Shown: positions 9,248 through 19,440, numbered from the stretch's first letter. The stretch is DNA of 64,000 nucleotides from Thiorhodococcus minor (GCF_010820565.1 NZ_JAAIJQ010000005.1:1-64000); one strand, 5' to 3'. Notes: generated from the letters alone by a model not told the origin. Program-made: numbers and translations.

Positions 9248-11420
9248 GATAGACGAGGACCGGCTCTGGCAAGAGCAGCGCGACCGCATCATCGGTCTCG
9301 GCGAGCGCTCCTCTCGCAAGAGCTATTATCCCGAGCTGCGCCGCAGTCTCTCGCGCCTGGAGCGGTTTCGCGCCCTCCTGGATTGCGCGGGCGAGATGAT
9401 CCTGCTGATCGCCTTGCCGAGCGGCGAGGTGATCGATGCCAATAGCGCCTCCGCCGGTCTGCTGGACCTGCCCCTGGACGCCGTCATCGGGCGTCGGCTC
9501 GATGCCTTGGGCTTGAGTCATGCCGAGAGCATCCTGGCCGAGCTGGTCCAGGGCGACGGACTCGGCAGCTCGCCCTCGCTCGAGCAGGAGGTGACGCTGC
9601 AGAGGCCTCAAGGGCCGCTGCACATGGATCTCGTCTACCGCGTCGCGAATCTCGACGGCGTGGCCTACGGCATTCTGCTGGGTCGGGACGCGACCAAGCG
9701 GGTTGCGGCCGAGGCGAGACTGCGCCTGGCGGCGCGCGTCTTTGCCGACAGTGGCGAAGGCATCATGGTGGCCGACGGGCGCAGCCGCCTCATCGAGGTC
9801 AATCAGGCCTTCGAGACCATTACCGGCTACCCGCGCGCTGAGGCCATGGGCAAGCGCCTGAGCGCCTTCGGCAGCGCCAAGCACGAGCCGGGCTTCCGCC
9901 GGACGGTCATGAAGGCGCTACGCAGGGACAGCTTCTGGCAGGGTGAGGTCTGGAGCCAGCGCAAGAATCGCGACGTCTATCCGCTCTGGCTGTCGCTGAG
10001 CGTGATCCGGGACGACCTGGGGCGGGTGCAGAATCTCGTCGCCATGTTCTCGGACATCACCGAGAGCAAGGCCAACGAGGCGCGCATCCACTACATGGCC
10101 CACCATGACTTCCTCACCGGGCTGCCGAACCGCTTTCTGCTCGCGGACCGTTTGACGCAGCTCGTCGCGGCCTCCAGGCGCGGCGGCGGAAAGCTCGCCG
10201 TGCTCTTCATCGACCTGGATCGCTTCAAGACGGTCAATGACTCCTTGGGACACAGTGTCGGCGACCGCCTCCTCTGTGTGATCGGGGAGCGTCTGCGCAG
10301 CCTGCTGCGCGCCTCGGATACGGTTGCGCGCCAGGGCGGCGACGAGCTCATCGTGCTCCTGTCGCAGATCGACGGCCCGGCCGAGGCCGCGCGCGTCTGC
10401 GGCAAGCTGCTCCCCGCGCTGAGCGAGCCCTGCTTGATCGATGGGCTGGAGCTGTCCGTCACGCCCTCCATCGGTATCGCGGTCGGGCCGGAGGACGGCG
10501 AAGACAGTGACAGCCTGCTCAAGCACGCCGACCTGGCCATGTATCAGGTCAAGCAGCAGGGGCGCAACGACTTCGCCTTCTTCAGGCCCGAGATGCGCGT
10601 GCGTATCGCCAATCTGCTCCAGCTGGAGAAGCATCTCAGACATGCCGTCGACCGTGAGGAGCTGAAGCTCTTCTATCAGCCCCAGGTGAGCCTGGAAACG
10701 GACCGGATCGTCGGTGTCGAGGCCTTGGTGCGCTGGCGGCATCCGGAGCGGGGGCTGGTGCTGCCGGGCGAGCTCATCGGGCTCGCCGAGGAGACGCGGC
10801 TGATCTTCCCCATCGGCGAGTGGGTGCTGCGTCAGGCCTGCCGCCAGCTTGCGCGATGGCGTCAGGTGCTCGATCCCGGTCTGCGCATGGCGGTCAATCT
10901 CTCGGCCGTTCAATTCCAGCAGCCCGGGCTTGCCGAGATGGTGCGCTCGGCCCTGGATGACGCTGGGCTGGAGCCGCAGGCGCTGGAGCTGGAGGTGACC
11001 GAGAGCCTGCTGATGGACAATGCCAGCCGCACGGTCGAAACCCTGACCATGCTGAAGGAGATGGGTATCCAGCTGTCGATCGACGACTTCGGGACCGGCT
11101 ATTCGTCGCTGGTCTACCTCAAGCGCTTTCCTGTGGGGCAGCTCAAGATCGACCGCTCCTTCGTGCGCGACATCCTGGAGGACAGCGGCGACGCGGCCAT
11201 CTGTACCGCCATCATCGCGCTTGCGAGCTATCTGCGCCTGGAGGTGGTTGCCGAGGGGGTGGAGACGCCGGAGCAGCTCGATTGGCTGAGGCGCTCGGGC
11301 TGTGATCGCGTGCAGGGCTATCTGCTCGGGCGGCCGGCTCCCGCCGCTGAGATCGAGGCGATGTTGGCGCGCGACGCAGAGGTGGATCTGGTGTCTGGGA
11401 AGGCGCGAGCGGGATCTTGA
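9231..11420 (+). CDS. PAS-PAS-GGDEF-EAL c-di-GMP signalling protein
   Basis: About 729 residues, apparently cytoplasmic: no membrane segments. The N-terminal motif [18 protein letters not shown] is the one found on ErcS-type sensor kinases that pair with ErcA. Two PAS domains follow (about 45-150 and 165-280). The GGDEF domain has a variant signature GGDEL (about 369-373). The EAL domain has EALVRW (about 497) and [10 protein letters not shown] (about 618), so phosphodiesterase activity is plausible. The start at 9231 lies inside the 3' end of the dehydrogenase gene, a 17-bp overlap consistent with coupled translation. Ligand and net enzymatic direction are unknown. Confidence 0.9.
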   Translation: MPRRSEIDEDRLWQEQRDRIIGLGERSSRKSYYPELRRSLSRLERFRALLDCAGEMILLIALPSGEVIDANSASAGLLDLPLDAVIGRRLDALGLSHAESILAELVQGDGLGSSPSLEQEVTLQRPQGPLHMDLVYRVANLDGVAYGILLGRDATKRVAAEARLRLAARVFADSGEGIMVADGRSRLIEVNQAFETITGYPRAEAMGKRLSAFGSAKHEPGFRRTVMKALRRDSFWQGEVWSQRKNRDVYPLWLSLSVIRDDLGRVQNLVAMFSDITESKANEARIHYMAHHDFLTGLPNRFLLADRLTQLVAASRRGGGKLAVLFIDLDRFKTVNDSLGHSVGDRLLCVIGERLRSLLRASDTVARQGGDELIVLLSQIDGPAEAARVCGKLLPALSEPCLIDGLELSVTPSIGIAVGPEDGEDSDSLLKHADLAMYQVKQQGRNDFAFFRPEMRVRIANLLQLEKHLRHAVDREELKLFYQPQVSLETDRIVGVEALVRWRHPERGLVLPGELIGLAEETRLIFPIGEWVLRQACRQLARWRQVLDPGLRMAVNLSAVQFQQPGLAEMVRSALDDAGLEPQALELEVTESLLMDNASRTVETLTMLKEMGIQLSIDDFGTGYSSLVYLKRFPVGQLKIDRSFVRDILEDSGDAAICTAIIALASYLRLEVVAEGVETPEQLDWLRRSGCDRVQGYLLGRPAPAAEIEAMLARDAEVDLVSGKARAGS

Positions 11421-11673
11421 GTGTCAAGATCGGCATTGGAGCCGCAGAGGCGCAAAGGGTAGCGGCCTGGTCCATGCGTGGCTTGCGCCCAAGGGCGGAG
11501 CCCAGGCGGGCATCGCGCGCCGGCGAGTCGACCGATCTCAGAACGCTGGCCGCTGCAAGCTGACAGCTTTCTCCACGGTTGAAGAGGGTCGGAAAGGAGG
11601 CTGGTGGAGCCCAGCCTCAGAGGGCAGTCGCATCGAAAGGACTGGGCCGCGCCTTGGCAGGCCCAGCCTTCAA

Positions 11674-12008
11674 CCTAAGAAGAGCAGTTGAAGCGCAAAG
11701 AGCACAAAGGGCACAAAGGGCACAAAGAGCACAAAGAAGCACAAAGGATTTCAACGGCCGTGATCGTCAGTTGGATCTGTAGGGTGGACGAGCCAGAGCG
11801 AAGTCCACCGAATCCCGTGCCAGCTTTGGTGGACTGCGCTGCGCTTGTCCACCCTTGCGGGATACCGGGCCAATCTAATGATCGACGCCACTTCAACACC
11901 TTGTCTGCGAAGCGATGCTCACTCAGAGGGTGAAGCGACGCGGCGACTCAAGTCTCTGTTTTTTTTCGTGTCCTTCGTGCCTTTGCGGTTCCGATTGCCG
12001 AATCTAGG
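11674..12008 (+). repeat. MITE-1 copy B, carrying a nested palindromic repeat
   Basis: The left end begins CCTAAGAAGAGCAGTTGAAG and is followed by tandem CACAAAG units; the right end, CCTTTGCGGTTCCGATTGCC through CTAGG, finishes at 12008. The ends are imperfect inverted repeats. A direct TTCAA flanks both sides, compatible with a 5-bp target duplication. The element is longer (335 bp) than other copies because another repeat (11779-11855) lies inside it. The 607-bp gap 11421-12027 otherwise holds only a stray GGAGCCGCAGAGGCGCAAAG half-arm near 11440. Confidence 0.6.
11779..11855. repeat. REP-2 palindromic repeat, copy 1
   Basis: About 75 bp with outer arms TAGGGTGGAC / GTCCACCCT and inner arms GCGAAGTCCACC / GGTGGACTGCGC. 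Related copies are at 33875-33950, 34437-34500 and 63229-63311. It is non-coding. Confidence 0.6.
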
Positions 12009-12027
12009 TTCAAGGATCCCTTGGGCC

Positions 12028-12918
12028 TTAGACCTTCCGGGCCTCCATCATGCGCTCGATGATGGGCTGAAGGATGATCTCCATCGCCATTCCCATCTTG
12101 CCGCCGGGCACGACCATGCTGTTGCGGCGCGACATGAAGGAGTCGTGGATCATGGAGAGCAGGTAGGGGAAATCGACCTGCAGCTTCTCCGGATCCCGGA
12201 AGCGGATGATGACGAAGCTCTCGTCGGGCGTCGGGATGTCACGCGCGATGAAGGGGTTCGAGGTGTCGACCGTGGGCACGCGCTGGAAGTTGATGTCCGT
12301 CATCGAGAACTGCGGCGTGATGTAGCGGATATAGTCCGGCATGCGGCGCATGATGGTGTCGACGATGGCCTCGGCCGAGTAGCCGCGCTCGAGGTTGTCG
12401 CGGTGGATCTTCTGGATCCACTCCAGGTTGACGATGGGCACCACGCCGACGCCGAGATCGACATGCTGGGCGACGTTGTTCTCTTCCGTGACGACCAAGC
12501 CGTGCAGCCCTTCATAGAAGATCAGGTCGGTCTTCTCCGGCAGATCCTCCCAAGGCGTGAATTGCCCCGGATTCAGGTTGGTGCCCAGGCGCGCGTTGTG
12601 CTCGGCGGCCTCTTCATTGCTGTGGATGTAGTAGCGCTTCTTGCCCCCGCCGCTCTCGCCATAATCATGGAAGAGCTCTTCGAGCAGATCGAAGCGGTTG
12701 GCGTCTGGGCCGAAGTGGCTGAGGCTTTCACCGCGCTCAGCGGCCTTGGCCATCTCTTCCTTCATGGCGACGCGGTCATAGCGGTGAAAGCTGTCGCCCT
12801 CGATGACGGCGGCACTGATGTCGTCGCGGAGAAAGATGTGCTCGAAGGCGCGCTTGACGGTCGTGGTTCCCGCCCCGGAGGAGCCGGTGACGGCGACGAC
12901 TGGGTGTTTCTTTGACAT
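12028..12918 (-). CDS. prk: Phosphoribulokinase
   Basis: A 296-residue kinase phosphorylating ribulose 5-phosphate to ribulose 1,5-bisphosphate, the regeneration step that feeds RubisCO in the Calvin cycle. The P-loop GSSGAGTTT is at about residues 12-20 and the catalytic-site segment DSFHRYDR at about 42-49. The length and sequence match the octameric proteobacterial class I enzyme. A good ribosome-binding site (GGGGAGAAG) precedes the ATG. It stands alone here, divergent from an RpfC-like kinase, and no cbbLS or CbbR gene is in the window. It is the strongest single marker of autotrophy in the region. Confidence 0.97.
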   Translation of the reverse strand: MSKKHPVVAVTGSSGAGTTTVKRAFEHIFLRDDISAAVIEGDSFHRYDRVAMKEEMAKAAERGESLSHFGPDANRFDLLEELFHDYGESGGGKKRYYIHSNEEAAEHNARLGTNLNPGQFTPWEDLPEKTDLIFYEGLHGLVVTEENNVAQHVDLGVGVVPIVNLEWIQKIHRDNLERGYSAEAIVDTIMRRMPDYIRYITPQFSMTDINFQRVPTVDTSNPFIARDIPTPDESFVIIRFRDPEKLQVDFPYLLSMIHDSFMSRRNSMVVPGGKMGMAMEIILQPIIERMMEARKV

Positions 12919-13079
12919 GAGCTTCTCCCCGTTCTCTATCGTTATCTTAAGGACGCCGGATTCTTGACCCGGATACCATTAGTGAGAAATGATCCCCTAA
13001 TATATCACGAAGATTCAGGTCGATAGCCCGCAAGTTGCTGTACTTCGGGTCCTCGGCATCTCGGCCAGGGAGGGCGTCG

Positions 13080-15182
13080 GTGGAAGGTTCTGGAGCAGTC
13101 AGGTCTCGCCTGTCGTCCGCGCTGCGTCGGCTGCGCATGAGCACGGAGCTGCAATCGGCCGCCGTGCGCATGCTGACCAATGTGCTCGGGGCGCTCTACA
13201 TCGCTCTCGGCGCCTGGTTCGGCTACTACAGGGTCGACCCTGCCTATTTCCTGACGATCTTTGCGGTCCACTTCGTTCTCAGTGTGGCGCTGCTCGTCAG
13301 CGTGATGCGGCGGGCCGACTGGTCGGGGCGCCGCTACTTCGCCCTCTGTCTGGATGTGATCGTCGCCAGCTTGGCGATCTCCATCACCCAAGACGCCATC
13401 AGCCCCTTCTACCTGCTCTACATCTTGATCTTCATCTCGGCGGGGACACGCTTCGGCCGCGGCCATTTGGCCTTCGCCGCTGTGGTTGCGGTCGTCGCCT
13501 ACAACCTGGTTCTGATCCAGCTCGGCGAGTGGCAACGCCACCCCTTCGAGGCCGGGTTCTTTCTCTTGCTCCTCATTCTGCTGCCCTGGTATCAGGCCTC
13601 GCTGCTGCGTCAGCTGCAGCAGGCCCGCGCGGACGCCGAGCGCGCCAATCGGGCGAAGAGCGATTTTCTGTCCTTCATGACGCACGAGCTGCGCACGCCG
13701 CTCAGCGGGGTCGTCGGCATGGCGAGCCTGCTCGAAGAGACGGCGCTCGACGCCGAGCAGCGCGACTATGTCGCCGCCATCCGCAGCTCAGGCGCGACGC
13801 TGGACGCCTTGATCGGCGACGTTCTGGACTTTTCCAAGATCGAGGCCGGCAAGCTGGTCTTGGAGAAGATTCCCTTCGATCCGCAGGAGCTGACGCGCGA
13901 GGTCTGCGAGATCCTCATGGCGAGGGCGCGGGAGAAGGGGCTCGACCTGATCTGCCGGGTGGACGCGACCCTTCCCCGCCGCGCTCACGGCGATCCATTG
14001 CGTGCTCGGCAGATCCTCTTCAACCTGCTGGGGAATGCGATCAAGTTCACCGACGCGGGCGAGGTCGAGGTGCGGCTCGCCCCGTCCGCGCCCGTGGCGA
14101 GCTTAGATCGTCCGCATTTGCTGCTGGAGGTGCGGGACACCGGGATCGGGATTCCGGCGGACAAGCTCGATCGACTCTTCGAGGGCTTTACGCAGGTCGA
14201 TGCATCCACCACGCGCCGCTTCGGGGGAACTGGGCTTGGACTCGCCATCGTCGGGAGCCTGACGCTGCTGATGGGCGGTGTCGTCGAGGTGGCGAGCGAG
14301 CCAGGTCTCGGGAGTCGCTTTCGGGTGCGTTTGCCCTTGCTGGCGCAATCCGCCGACGCGCCGGCGAAGGCATCGGACCGACGACTGGATGGGATCTCCG
14401 TCCTCATTGTCGAGCCCAATGCGACGCAGCGCGGTTTCCTGGAAGAAATCCTGGGGGGCGAGGGTGCGGCGTGCGAGCTGGTGGCGGCGATCGATGCGCT
14501 CGGCGCCGGGTGCGCCCGGCCCGAGATCATCCTTCTGGGAGGGTGCTCCGTCGCGTCGGATCTGCCCGCGCAAGTGACCTTGGCTCGGGCGCGCTTCGGG
14601 GCACCCATTCCCTGCCTCGCGCTCTTCGATGTCGGGAGCAGGCCGGTGGGTGCGGGCGGCCCGCATGTCGCTGTGCTGAGCAGGCCCTTCCTGCCGGACA
14701 GCCTGGTGCTCAGTGTCCTGCGCCTCTTGGGGAGGAATGCGCGGAGCCTTGCCGGCCCGGATCATGTGGCGACGCGGCCTCGGTCCGGGGAGGCGGTCGA
14801 TTCGGATCTGGCCGCGCTGCGGGTGCTGGTGGCCGAGGACAACGAGATCGCTGCCAAGGTGCTGACCAGCTTCCTGACCAGGCTTGGCGTCGAGCACACT
14901 CGATTTCGGGATGGCGAGGCGGCCTTGGGCGCGGCCCTGGAAGGCGACTACCAGCTTGCGCTGGTGGATATTCACATGCCGCAGCTCGATGGGGTGGGAT
15001 TCGCCCAGCGCATGCGCGGCGCTCAGGGCGCCCGGCGGCTGCCAATCGTCGCACTGACCGCGAACGCCTCGGAGGATGAGCGTCAGCGCTGCCTGGCGGC
15101 CGGCATGGACGATTTCTTGAGCAAGCCCGTGCGGCCGGCCGAGCTGCACAGGGTGCTCCAGACCTATGCGCGGGTCGAGTGA
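13080..15182 (+). CDS. RpfC-like hybrid sensor histidine kinase
   Basis: About 700 residues. The N-terminal sensor part has five or more hydrophobic helices (about residues 30-190) of the RpfC type. Then come HisKA with the phospho-acceptor His near 202 ([10 protein letters not shown]), an HATPase domain (DTGIGIP about 353; GGTGLGLAI), a first receiver-like region lacking the usual Asp (VLIVEPN then LLGGCS), and a second receiver with its phospho-Asp near 630 ([10 protein letters not shown]). The GTG at 13080 was chosen because AGGGAGG lies just upstream; ATG at 13137 is the alternative. RpfC proteins sense diffusible fatty-acid signals in xanthomonads, but no rpfF or rpfG is adjacent, so the ligand is open. 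Confidence 0.85.
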   Translation: MEGSGAVRSRLSSALRRLRMSTELQSAAVRMLTNVLGALYIALGAWFGYYRVDPAYFLTIFAVHFVLSVALLVSVMRRADWSGRRYFALCLDVIVASLAISITQDAISPFYLLYILIFISAGTRFGRGHLAFAAVVAVVAYNLVLIQLGEWQRHPFEAGFFLLLLILLPWYQASLLRQLQQARADAERANRAKSDFLSFMTHELRTPLSGVVGMASLLEETALDAEQRDYVAAIRSSGATLDALIGDVLDFSKIEAGKLVLEKIPFDPQELTREVCEILMARAREKGLDLICRVDATLPRRAHGDPLRARQILFNLLGNAIKFTDAGEVEVRLAPSAPVASLDRPHLLLEVRDTGIGIPADKLDRLFEGFTQVDASTTRRFGGTGLGLAIVGSLTLLMGGVVEVASEPGLGSRFRVRLPLLAQSADAPAKASDRRLDGISVLIVEPNATQRGFLEEILGGEGAACELVAAIDALGAGCARPEIILLGGCSVASDLPAQVTLARARFGAPIPCLALFDVGSRPVGAGGPHVAVLSRPFLPDSLVLSVLRLLGRNARSLAGPDHVATRPRSGEAVDSDLAALRVLVAEDNEIAAKVLTSFLTRLGVEHTRFRDGEAALGAALEGDYQLALVDIHMPQLDGVGFAQRMRGAQGARRLPIVALTANASEDERQRCLAAGMDDFLSKPVRPAELHRVLQTYARVE

Positions 15183-15183
15183 C

Positions 15184-15894
15184 TCAAGTCGCCGCAGCCT
15201 CGGCGTGGGCCGCTGGATCGCTGTGCGCTGGCTTCGCGGCCGTCTTGAGCCGCCTGACGAGCTTATCGATGACGTTCTTGAGCGCGATCATCAGGCCGAG
15301 TCCGATGAAGGCACCGGGCGGCAGGATAGCGATGAGCGCGCCCTGATAGTCGTCTCCAAGACTCACCGTGAGCCCCTTGGCGGCCTCGCCGAGCAGTAGG
15401 TCCGCTTGGTAGAAGATGGTCCCCTGGGCGACGAATTCGCGCAGCGCGCCCAAGGTGGTCAGCACCAGCGTGGCGCCAAGCCCGACGGCGAGACCGTCCA
15501 CCAGGGCGCGGTCGACGCGGTTCTTGGAAGCGAAGGCCTCGGCGCGGCCGATAATCATGCAGTTGACCACGATCAGCGAGATGAAGAGGCCGAGGACGAG
15601 ATACATCTCATAGAAGTAGGCCTGCATGATGAGCTCGACCAGGGTCACGAAGGAGGCGATGACCAGGACGAAGACCGGAATGCGGATCTCGGGCCGGACC
15701 AGATGGCGCACGAGCGAGACCGTGCCGTTGGAGCAGGCGATCACGGCCGTGGTGGCCAGTCCCATCCCGAGCCCGTTGGTCGCCGAGGTGGTGGTCGCCA
15801 GCAAGGGGCAGAGGCCGAGCAGGGCGACCAGCATCTGATTGTTGCTCCAGATGCCCTCGCCGACGATGCTGGCATAGCTTTGCGGTGCGGACAT
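15184..15894 (-). CDS. rnfE: Rnf complex subunit RnfE
   Basis: A 236-residue integral membrane subunit of the Rnf ferredoxin:NAD oxidoreductase, with about six transmembrane helices and the family segment GLCPLLATTTSATNGLGMG. RnfE and RnfA form the inverted-topology pair that holds an intramembrane iron-sulfur centre. The gene overlaps rnfG by 1 bp and is the last of the operon. It ends 1 bp from the convergent hybrid kinase gene (stop 15182), leaving no room for a separate terminator. No nth gene follows, unlike in E. coli. Confidence 0.95.
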   Translation of the reverse strand: MSAPQSYASIVGEGIWSNNQMLVALLGLCPLLATTTSATNGLGMGLATTAVIACSNGTVSLVRHLVRPEIRIPVFVLVIASFVTLVELIMQAYFYEMYLVLGLFISLIVVNCMIIGRAEAFASKNRVDRALVDGLAVGLGATLVLTTLGALREFVAQGTIFYQADLLLGEAAKGLTVSLGDDYQGALIAILPPGAFIGLGLMIALKNVIDKLVRRLKTAAKPAHSDPAAHAEAAAT

Positions 15895-16541
15895 CAGGTG
15901 CGCTCCTTCTCGTCGGCCGGCGCGGCCGGCTTGGCCTTGAAGAGCGCCTCGCCCTGCTGATCGACATAGATCAGGGTGCTCTTTACCGCGTTGACGATGG
16001 ACCTCGGCGTGATGGTCGCGCCGGTGAACTGGTCGAACTCCCCGCCGTCACGCTTGACGGCCCATTTCTCGGGCGGCGGGTTGCGCAGGGACTTCCCGTT
16101 GAACTCCAGGACCCAGTCGGACTTGGTCTCCTCGATCTTGTCGCCCAGTCCAGGCGTTTCGTGGTGCGAGATGACGCGCACGCCGCCGATGGTGCCGTCG
16201 TGCAGCACGGAGACCAGGAGCTTGATGGGGCCGGCGTAGCCGTCGGGCACAATCGGCTCGAGCACCACGGCGACCGGATCCTCTCCGTTGCGCGCGCGAT
16301 AGACCTCGGTGACCTCAGCGCCCAGGTACTCTCTCGCCTTCACCTCAATGCCGTCCTGGAGCGGGTCATTGTCGATGCGCTCGCTCGGGAGGATGGTATC
16401 GAGCTTGCGCTTCATCGCCTGGTACTGGTTGTCGGCGATGCGCCCGTCGACGGCCTCGTGCGTGACCGCCACCAAGGAGACGCCGCTCACGGCGAAGGCA
16501 CCGAGAACGAATCCGGCGAGCAAGATGGATTTGGTCTTCAT
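15894..16541 (-). CDS. rnfG: Rnf complex subunit RnfG
   Basis: A 215-residue subunit with one N-terminal membrane anchor (about residues 5-28) and a periplasmic FMN domain. The covalent flavin site is visible as TGATITP near residue 170, where FMN is linked to Thr. It overlaps rnfD by an ATGA, indicating translational coupling. In the complex it passes electrons between the flavin of RnfD and the iron-sulfur subunits. Confidence 0.95.
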   Translation of the reverse strand: MKTKSILLAGFVLGAFAVSGVSLVAVTHEAVDGRIADNQYQAMKRKLDTILPSERIDNDPLQDGIEVKAREYLGAEVTEVYRARNGEDPVAVVLEPIVPDGYAGPIKLLVSVLHDGTIGGVRVISHHETPGLGDKIEETKSDWVLEFNGKSLRNPPPEKWAVKRDGGEFDQFTGATITPRSIVNAVKSTLIYVDQQGEALFKAKPAAPADEKERT

Positions 16542-17578
16542 CCGCGTTCTCCACCATGTCCAAATACGCGTGGCTGGGTGTAGTAGTCGATCGTCGGTGC
16601 GGCGATGTTCATCAGCAGCACGGCGAAGGCAATGGCGTCCGGGTAGCCGCCCCAGCTGCGGATCACATAGACGGTCACGCCAATCAGGGCACCGAAGATG
16701 ACCTGGCCGCGCTTGGTCGTGCAGGCGGTGACCGGGTCTGTGGCAATGAAAAAGGCCCCTAGGATGGCCGCCCCGCTAAAGAGGTGGAAGGCCGGGAAGG
16801 GGTGCGTCTGCGGATCGATCAGCCAGAAGACCCCGGCGCTGACCAGCAGGCCCGTCAGCATGGAGACGGGGATGTGCCAGGTGATGACGCGGCGCCACAG
16901 CAGATAGACGCCGCCGAGCAGGAACCAGTTCCCGACCCATTCCCAACCGCGGCCGCCGAAGCTGCCCCAGAGCGGGCTCTGGCGGATCTCCTCGATGGTC
17001 ATGTCGAGATCCAGCTTGCCGCGCATCTCATCCAGCGGCGTGGCCGAGGAGACCGCGTCCCAGTCGAGTCCGGGCGGGAGGGCGCCGGTGAGGATGGCGC
17101 GCAGCGATTCCATGAAGGTGAAGCCGTGCTCGGCCAGCATGCTGGGCGCCAGCCAGGTGGTCATGGCGACCGGATAGGAGATCAGCAGGAAGACATAGGC
17201 CGCCATCGCCGGATTGAAGGGGTTGTAGCCCATGCCGCCGTAGAGCTGCTTGACGAGGACGATCGCGAACAGGATCCCCAGCAGCGTCAGCCACCAGGGC
17301 AGGGTCGGCGGCACCGAGATGGCGAAGAGCACGGCCGTGACGACCGCGCTCAGGTCGCCGACCGCTGGCCAGGGGCGGCGGCCGCGCAGCAGGACCACGG
17401 TCGCCTCGGCGAGCACGGCAAAGGTCACGGCGAGGACCACATTGATGAGCACGCCCCAGCCGAAGAACCAGATCATGGCGGCGACGCCCGGCACCAAGGC
17501 CAGCAGGACCTGCAGCATGATCTGGTCGACCCGATTGGCACGGGGGACATGGGGCGAGGAGACGATGGTGCTCTTCAT
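16538..17578 (-). CDS. rnfD: Rnf complex subunit RnfD
   Basis: A 346-residue polytopic membrane subunit carrying a covalently bound FMN; the likely attachment is in SSATPLDEM (about residues 170-178). It has nine to ten hydrophobic helices. The start MKSTIVSSPHVP at 17578 fits the family; a longer open frame to 17632 would enter the repeat element in the rnfC-rnfD gap and is rejected. No strong ribosome-binding site precedes this start, unusual within the operon, perhaps because the repeat displaced the original leader. Confidence 0.93.
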   Translation of the reverse strand: MKSTIVSSPHVPRANRVDQIMLQVLLALVPGVAAMIWFFGWGVLINVVLAVTFAVLAEATVVLLRGRRPWPAVGDLSAVVTAVLFAISVPPTLPWWLTLLGILFAIVLVKQLYGGMGYNPFNPAMAAYVFLLISYPVAMTTWLAPSMLAEHGFTFMESLRAILTGALPPGLDWDAVSSATPLDEMRGKLDLDMTIEEIRQSPLWGSFGGRGWEWVGNWFLLGGVYLLWRRVITWHIPVSMLTGLLVSAGVFWLIDPQTHPFPAFHLFSGAAILGAFFIATDPVTACTTKRGQVIFGALIGVTVYVIRSWGGYPDAIAFAVLLMNIAAPTIDYYTQPRVFGHGGERG

Positions 17579-17606
17579 GGGCGAATACTGTGAAGGGGCG
17601 AATGGG

Positions 17607-17769
17607 CCTGAATTCGGGATTTGGAACCGCAAGGCGCGAAGGGCGCGAAGAAGGGGCAGGGTGTGCTCGGCGCGGGCGCCTCACTAGGCGGATTGCGTCA
17701 ACCGAACAGACGCAGCATCGCGATCCTCTGCGCTCTGGGTGCTCTTTGCGGTTGCTCTGTATTTCTTGG
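17607..17769 (-). repeat. MITE-1 copy C inside the rnf operon
   Basis: A 163-bp element in reverse orientation relative to the other copies. One end is CCTGAATTCGGGATTTGGAA (from 17607) with CCGCAAGGCGCGAAGG inside; the other is CTCTTTGCGGTT through CTTGG at 17769. It fills most of the 262-bp space between rnfC and rnfD; every other junction in the operon overlaps or is at most 13 bp. Confidence 0.6.
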
Positions 17770-17840
17770 TACGCAGTCCTTCGGGCGGCTGCCTGGTCAA
17801 GTCGTCCTGCGGATGTGATTTCGGTACGCGCCCGGTCCGC

Positions 17841-19427
17841 TTAGGGGCCTTCGGTCTGCGCGGCCGCCTTCTTGGCGGCGGCGCGCTGCCGGGCCGCCTC
17901 GATGGCGGCCTTCTTCGGATCCGCGCCTTCCCCGTCGCCCGGCTTCTTGGCCTCCAGAGCCGCCTTTTGCTGACGCAGCCGCGCCTGGCGCTCCTTCTCC
18001 TGGCGCTCGAGGCGTGCCTGCTTGGCCGCGTGGCGTGCGCGGGCCAGCTCCGATTTCTTGCGCTCCTGCTCGCGTGCCCAGATCTCCGTCTTGGCGTAGC
18101 GGTAGTACTGCACCAGGGGGATGTGGCTGGGGCAGACCTGGGCGCAGCAGCCGCATTCGATGCAGTCGAAGAGGTTGTAGTCCTGGATGCGGTCCAAGTC
18201 CTTGGAGCGGGCATACCAATACATTTGCTGCGGCAGCAGCTTCGCCGGGCAGGCCTCGGCGCAGCGGCCGCAGCGGATGCAGGCCAGAGACGGCCCTGGG
18301 TCTGGGCTCTCCGCGGCCGTCAGGGCCAGCAGGCAGTTGGTCGATTTGGTGACGGGTACGCTGGGCTGCTTGAGCTCGAAGCCCATCATGGGGCCGCCGC
18401 AAACCAGCTTGCGTGGGGGCTCTTGGTAGCCGCCGCAGTAGGCGATCAGATCCTCGGTGGTCGTGCCGACCGGGACCTCGAGGTTGCGTGGCTGCTCGAT
18501 TGCGCGTCCAGTCACCGTGATGACGCGCGAGATCAGGGGCCGACCGACCAGGACGGCGTCCGCCACGGCCGCGGCGGTGCCGACATTCTGACAGACGATG
18601 CCGATCTGGGCCGGGATGCCGTTGGTGGGCACCTCCTTGCCGGTCAGAATGTGAATCAGCTGCTTCTCGCCGCCGCTCGGATAGAGCGTGGGGATCGACA
18701 CGACATGGGTATAGGCCTGCATGTCGGTGTCCGCGAGCGCCTGCTGCATCGCCGCGATGGCCTGGGGCTTGTTGTCCTCGATCCCGATCAGCACCTCGGC
18801 CACGCCTAAGAGGTGGTGCATGATGCGCACGCCCTCCAAGATGTGCGGGGCGCGCTCGCGCATGAGGCGATCGTCGCAGGTGATGTAGGGCTCGCATTCG
18901 GCCCCGTTGATCACGAGCGTTTGAATGTTGCGCTCGATGGCGGGCGAGAGCTTGACGGCTGAGGGGAAGGCGGCCCCGCCCATGCCGACCACGCCGGCCC
19001 AGCGAATGCGCTCGCGGACCTGCTCGGGATCCAGCTGCGGGTAGTCGGGGAGGGGGGGCGGCAGCTCGGCCCAGGTGTCCGCGCCGTCGGGCTCGATGAT
19101 GGCGCAGACGCCGGACAGGCCCGAGGGGTGGGCGATCGGGCGAGGCTCGATCGCGACGACGGTCCCCGAGCTGGAGGCATGCACGGGCGCGCTGATGAAG
19201 CCGCTGGGCGCGGCGATCATCTGCCCCTTCAAGACCCGGTCGCCGGCCTTGATCAAGGGGCGGGCGGGCGCGCCGATATGCTGCTGCAGCGGAATGACCA
19301 GGCGCTCGGGCAGGGGTATGGACTCGATGGCGCAGGCGTTGGAGAGCGCCTTCTCATCGGGCACATGAATGCCGCCGTGGAATTTCCACAGACGTCGCTT
19401 GTTGGAGAGCAAGTGTGCGATCGGCAT
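17841..19427 (-). CDS. rnfC: Rnf complex subunit RnfC
   Basis: A 528-residue peripheral subunit that binds NAD(H) and FMN and carries two [4Fe-4S] clusters. The clusters are seen as CIRCGRCAEACP and CIECGCCAQVCP in the second half. The N-terminal glycine-rich region GMGGAAFP and GGPMMG are typical. The C-terminus is a Lys/Glu/Ala-rich, probably coiled-coil tail, long as in other gammaproteobacteria. The ATG at 19427 lies 13 bp after rnfB with CAGGG upstream; the alternative 39 bp earlier would overlap rnfB. Confidence 0.95.
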   Translation of the reverse strand: MPIAHLLSNKRRLWKFHGGIHVPDEKALSNACAIESIPLPERLVIPLQQHIGAPARPLIKAGDRVLKGQMIAAPSGFISAPVHASSSGTVVAIEPRPIAHPSGLSGVCAIIEPDGADTWAELPPPLPDYPQLDPEQVRERIRWAGVVGMGGAAFPSAVKLSPAIERNIQTLVINGAECEPYITCDDRLMRERAPHILEGVRIMHHLLGVAEVLIGIEDNKPQAIAAMQQALADTDMQAYTHVVSIPTLYPSGGEKQLIHILTGKEVPTNGIPAQIGIVCQNVGTAAAVADAVLVGRPLISRVITVTGRAIEQPRNLEVPVGTTTEDLIAYCGGYQEPPRKLVCGGPMMGFELKQPSVPVTKSTNCLLALTAAESPDPGPSLACIRCGRCAEACPAKLLPQQMYWYARSKDLDRIQDYNLFDCIECGCCAQVCPSHIPLVQYYRYAKTEIWAREQERKKSELARARHAAKQARLERQEKERQARLRQQKAALEAKKPGDGEGADPKKAAIEAARQRAAAKKAAAQTEGP

Positions 19428-19440
19428 GTTCCAGGCCCTG

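Noticed and set aside
11579-11933. Small frames with AQRAQRAQR or HKGHKGHKE repeats
   Set aside because: They are translations of the CACAAAG tandem arm of MITE-1, not proteins.
11845-12915. Plus-strand frame of 356 codons opposite prk
   Set aside because: It is antisense to phosphoribulokinase and starts in repeat sequence; composition is typical of shadow frames.
13035-13079. TTG start for the RpfC-like kinase
   Set aside because: A GTG at 13080 with AGGGAGG upstream is better supported, and the extra residues show no similarity to the sensor module.
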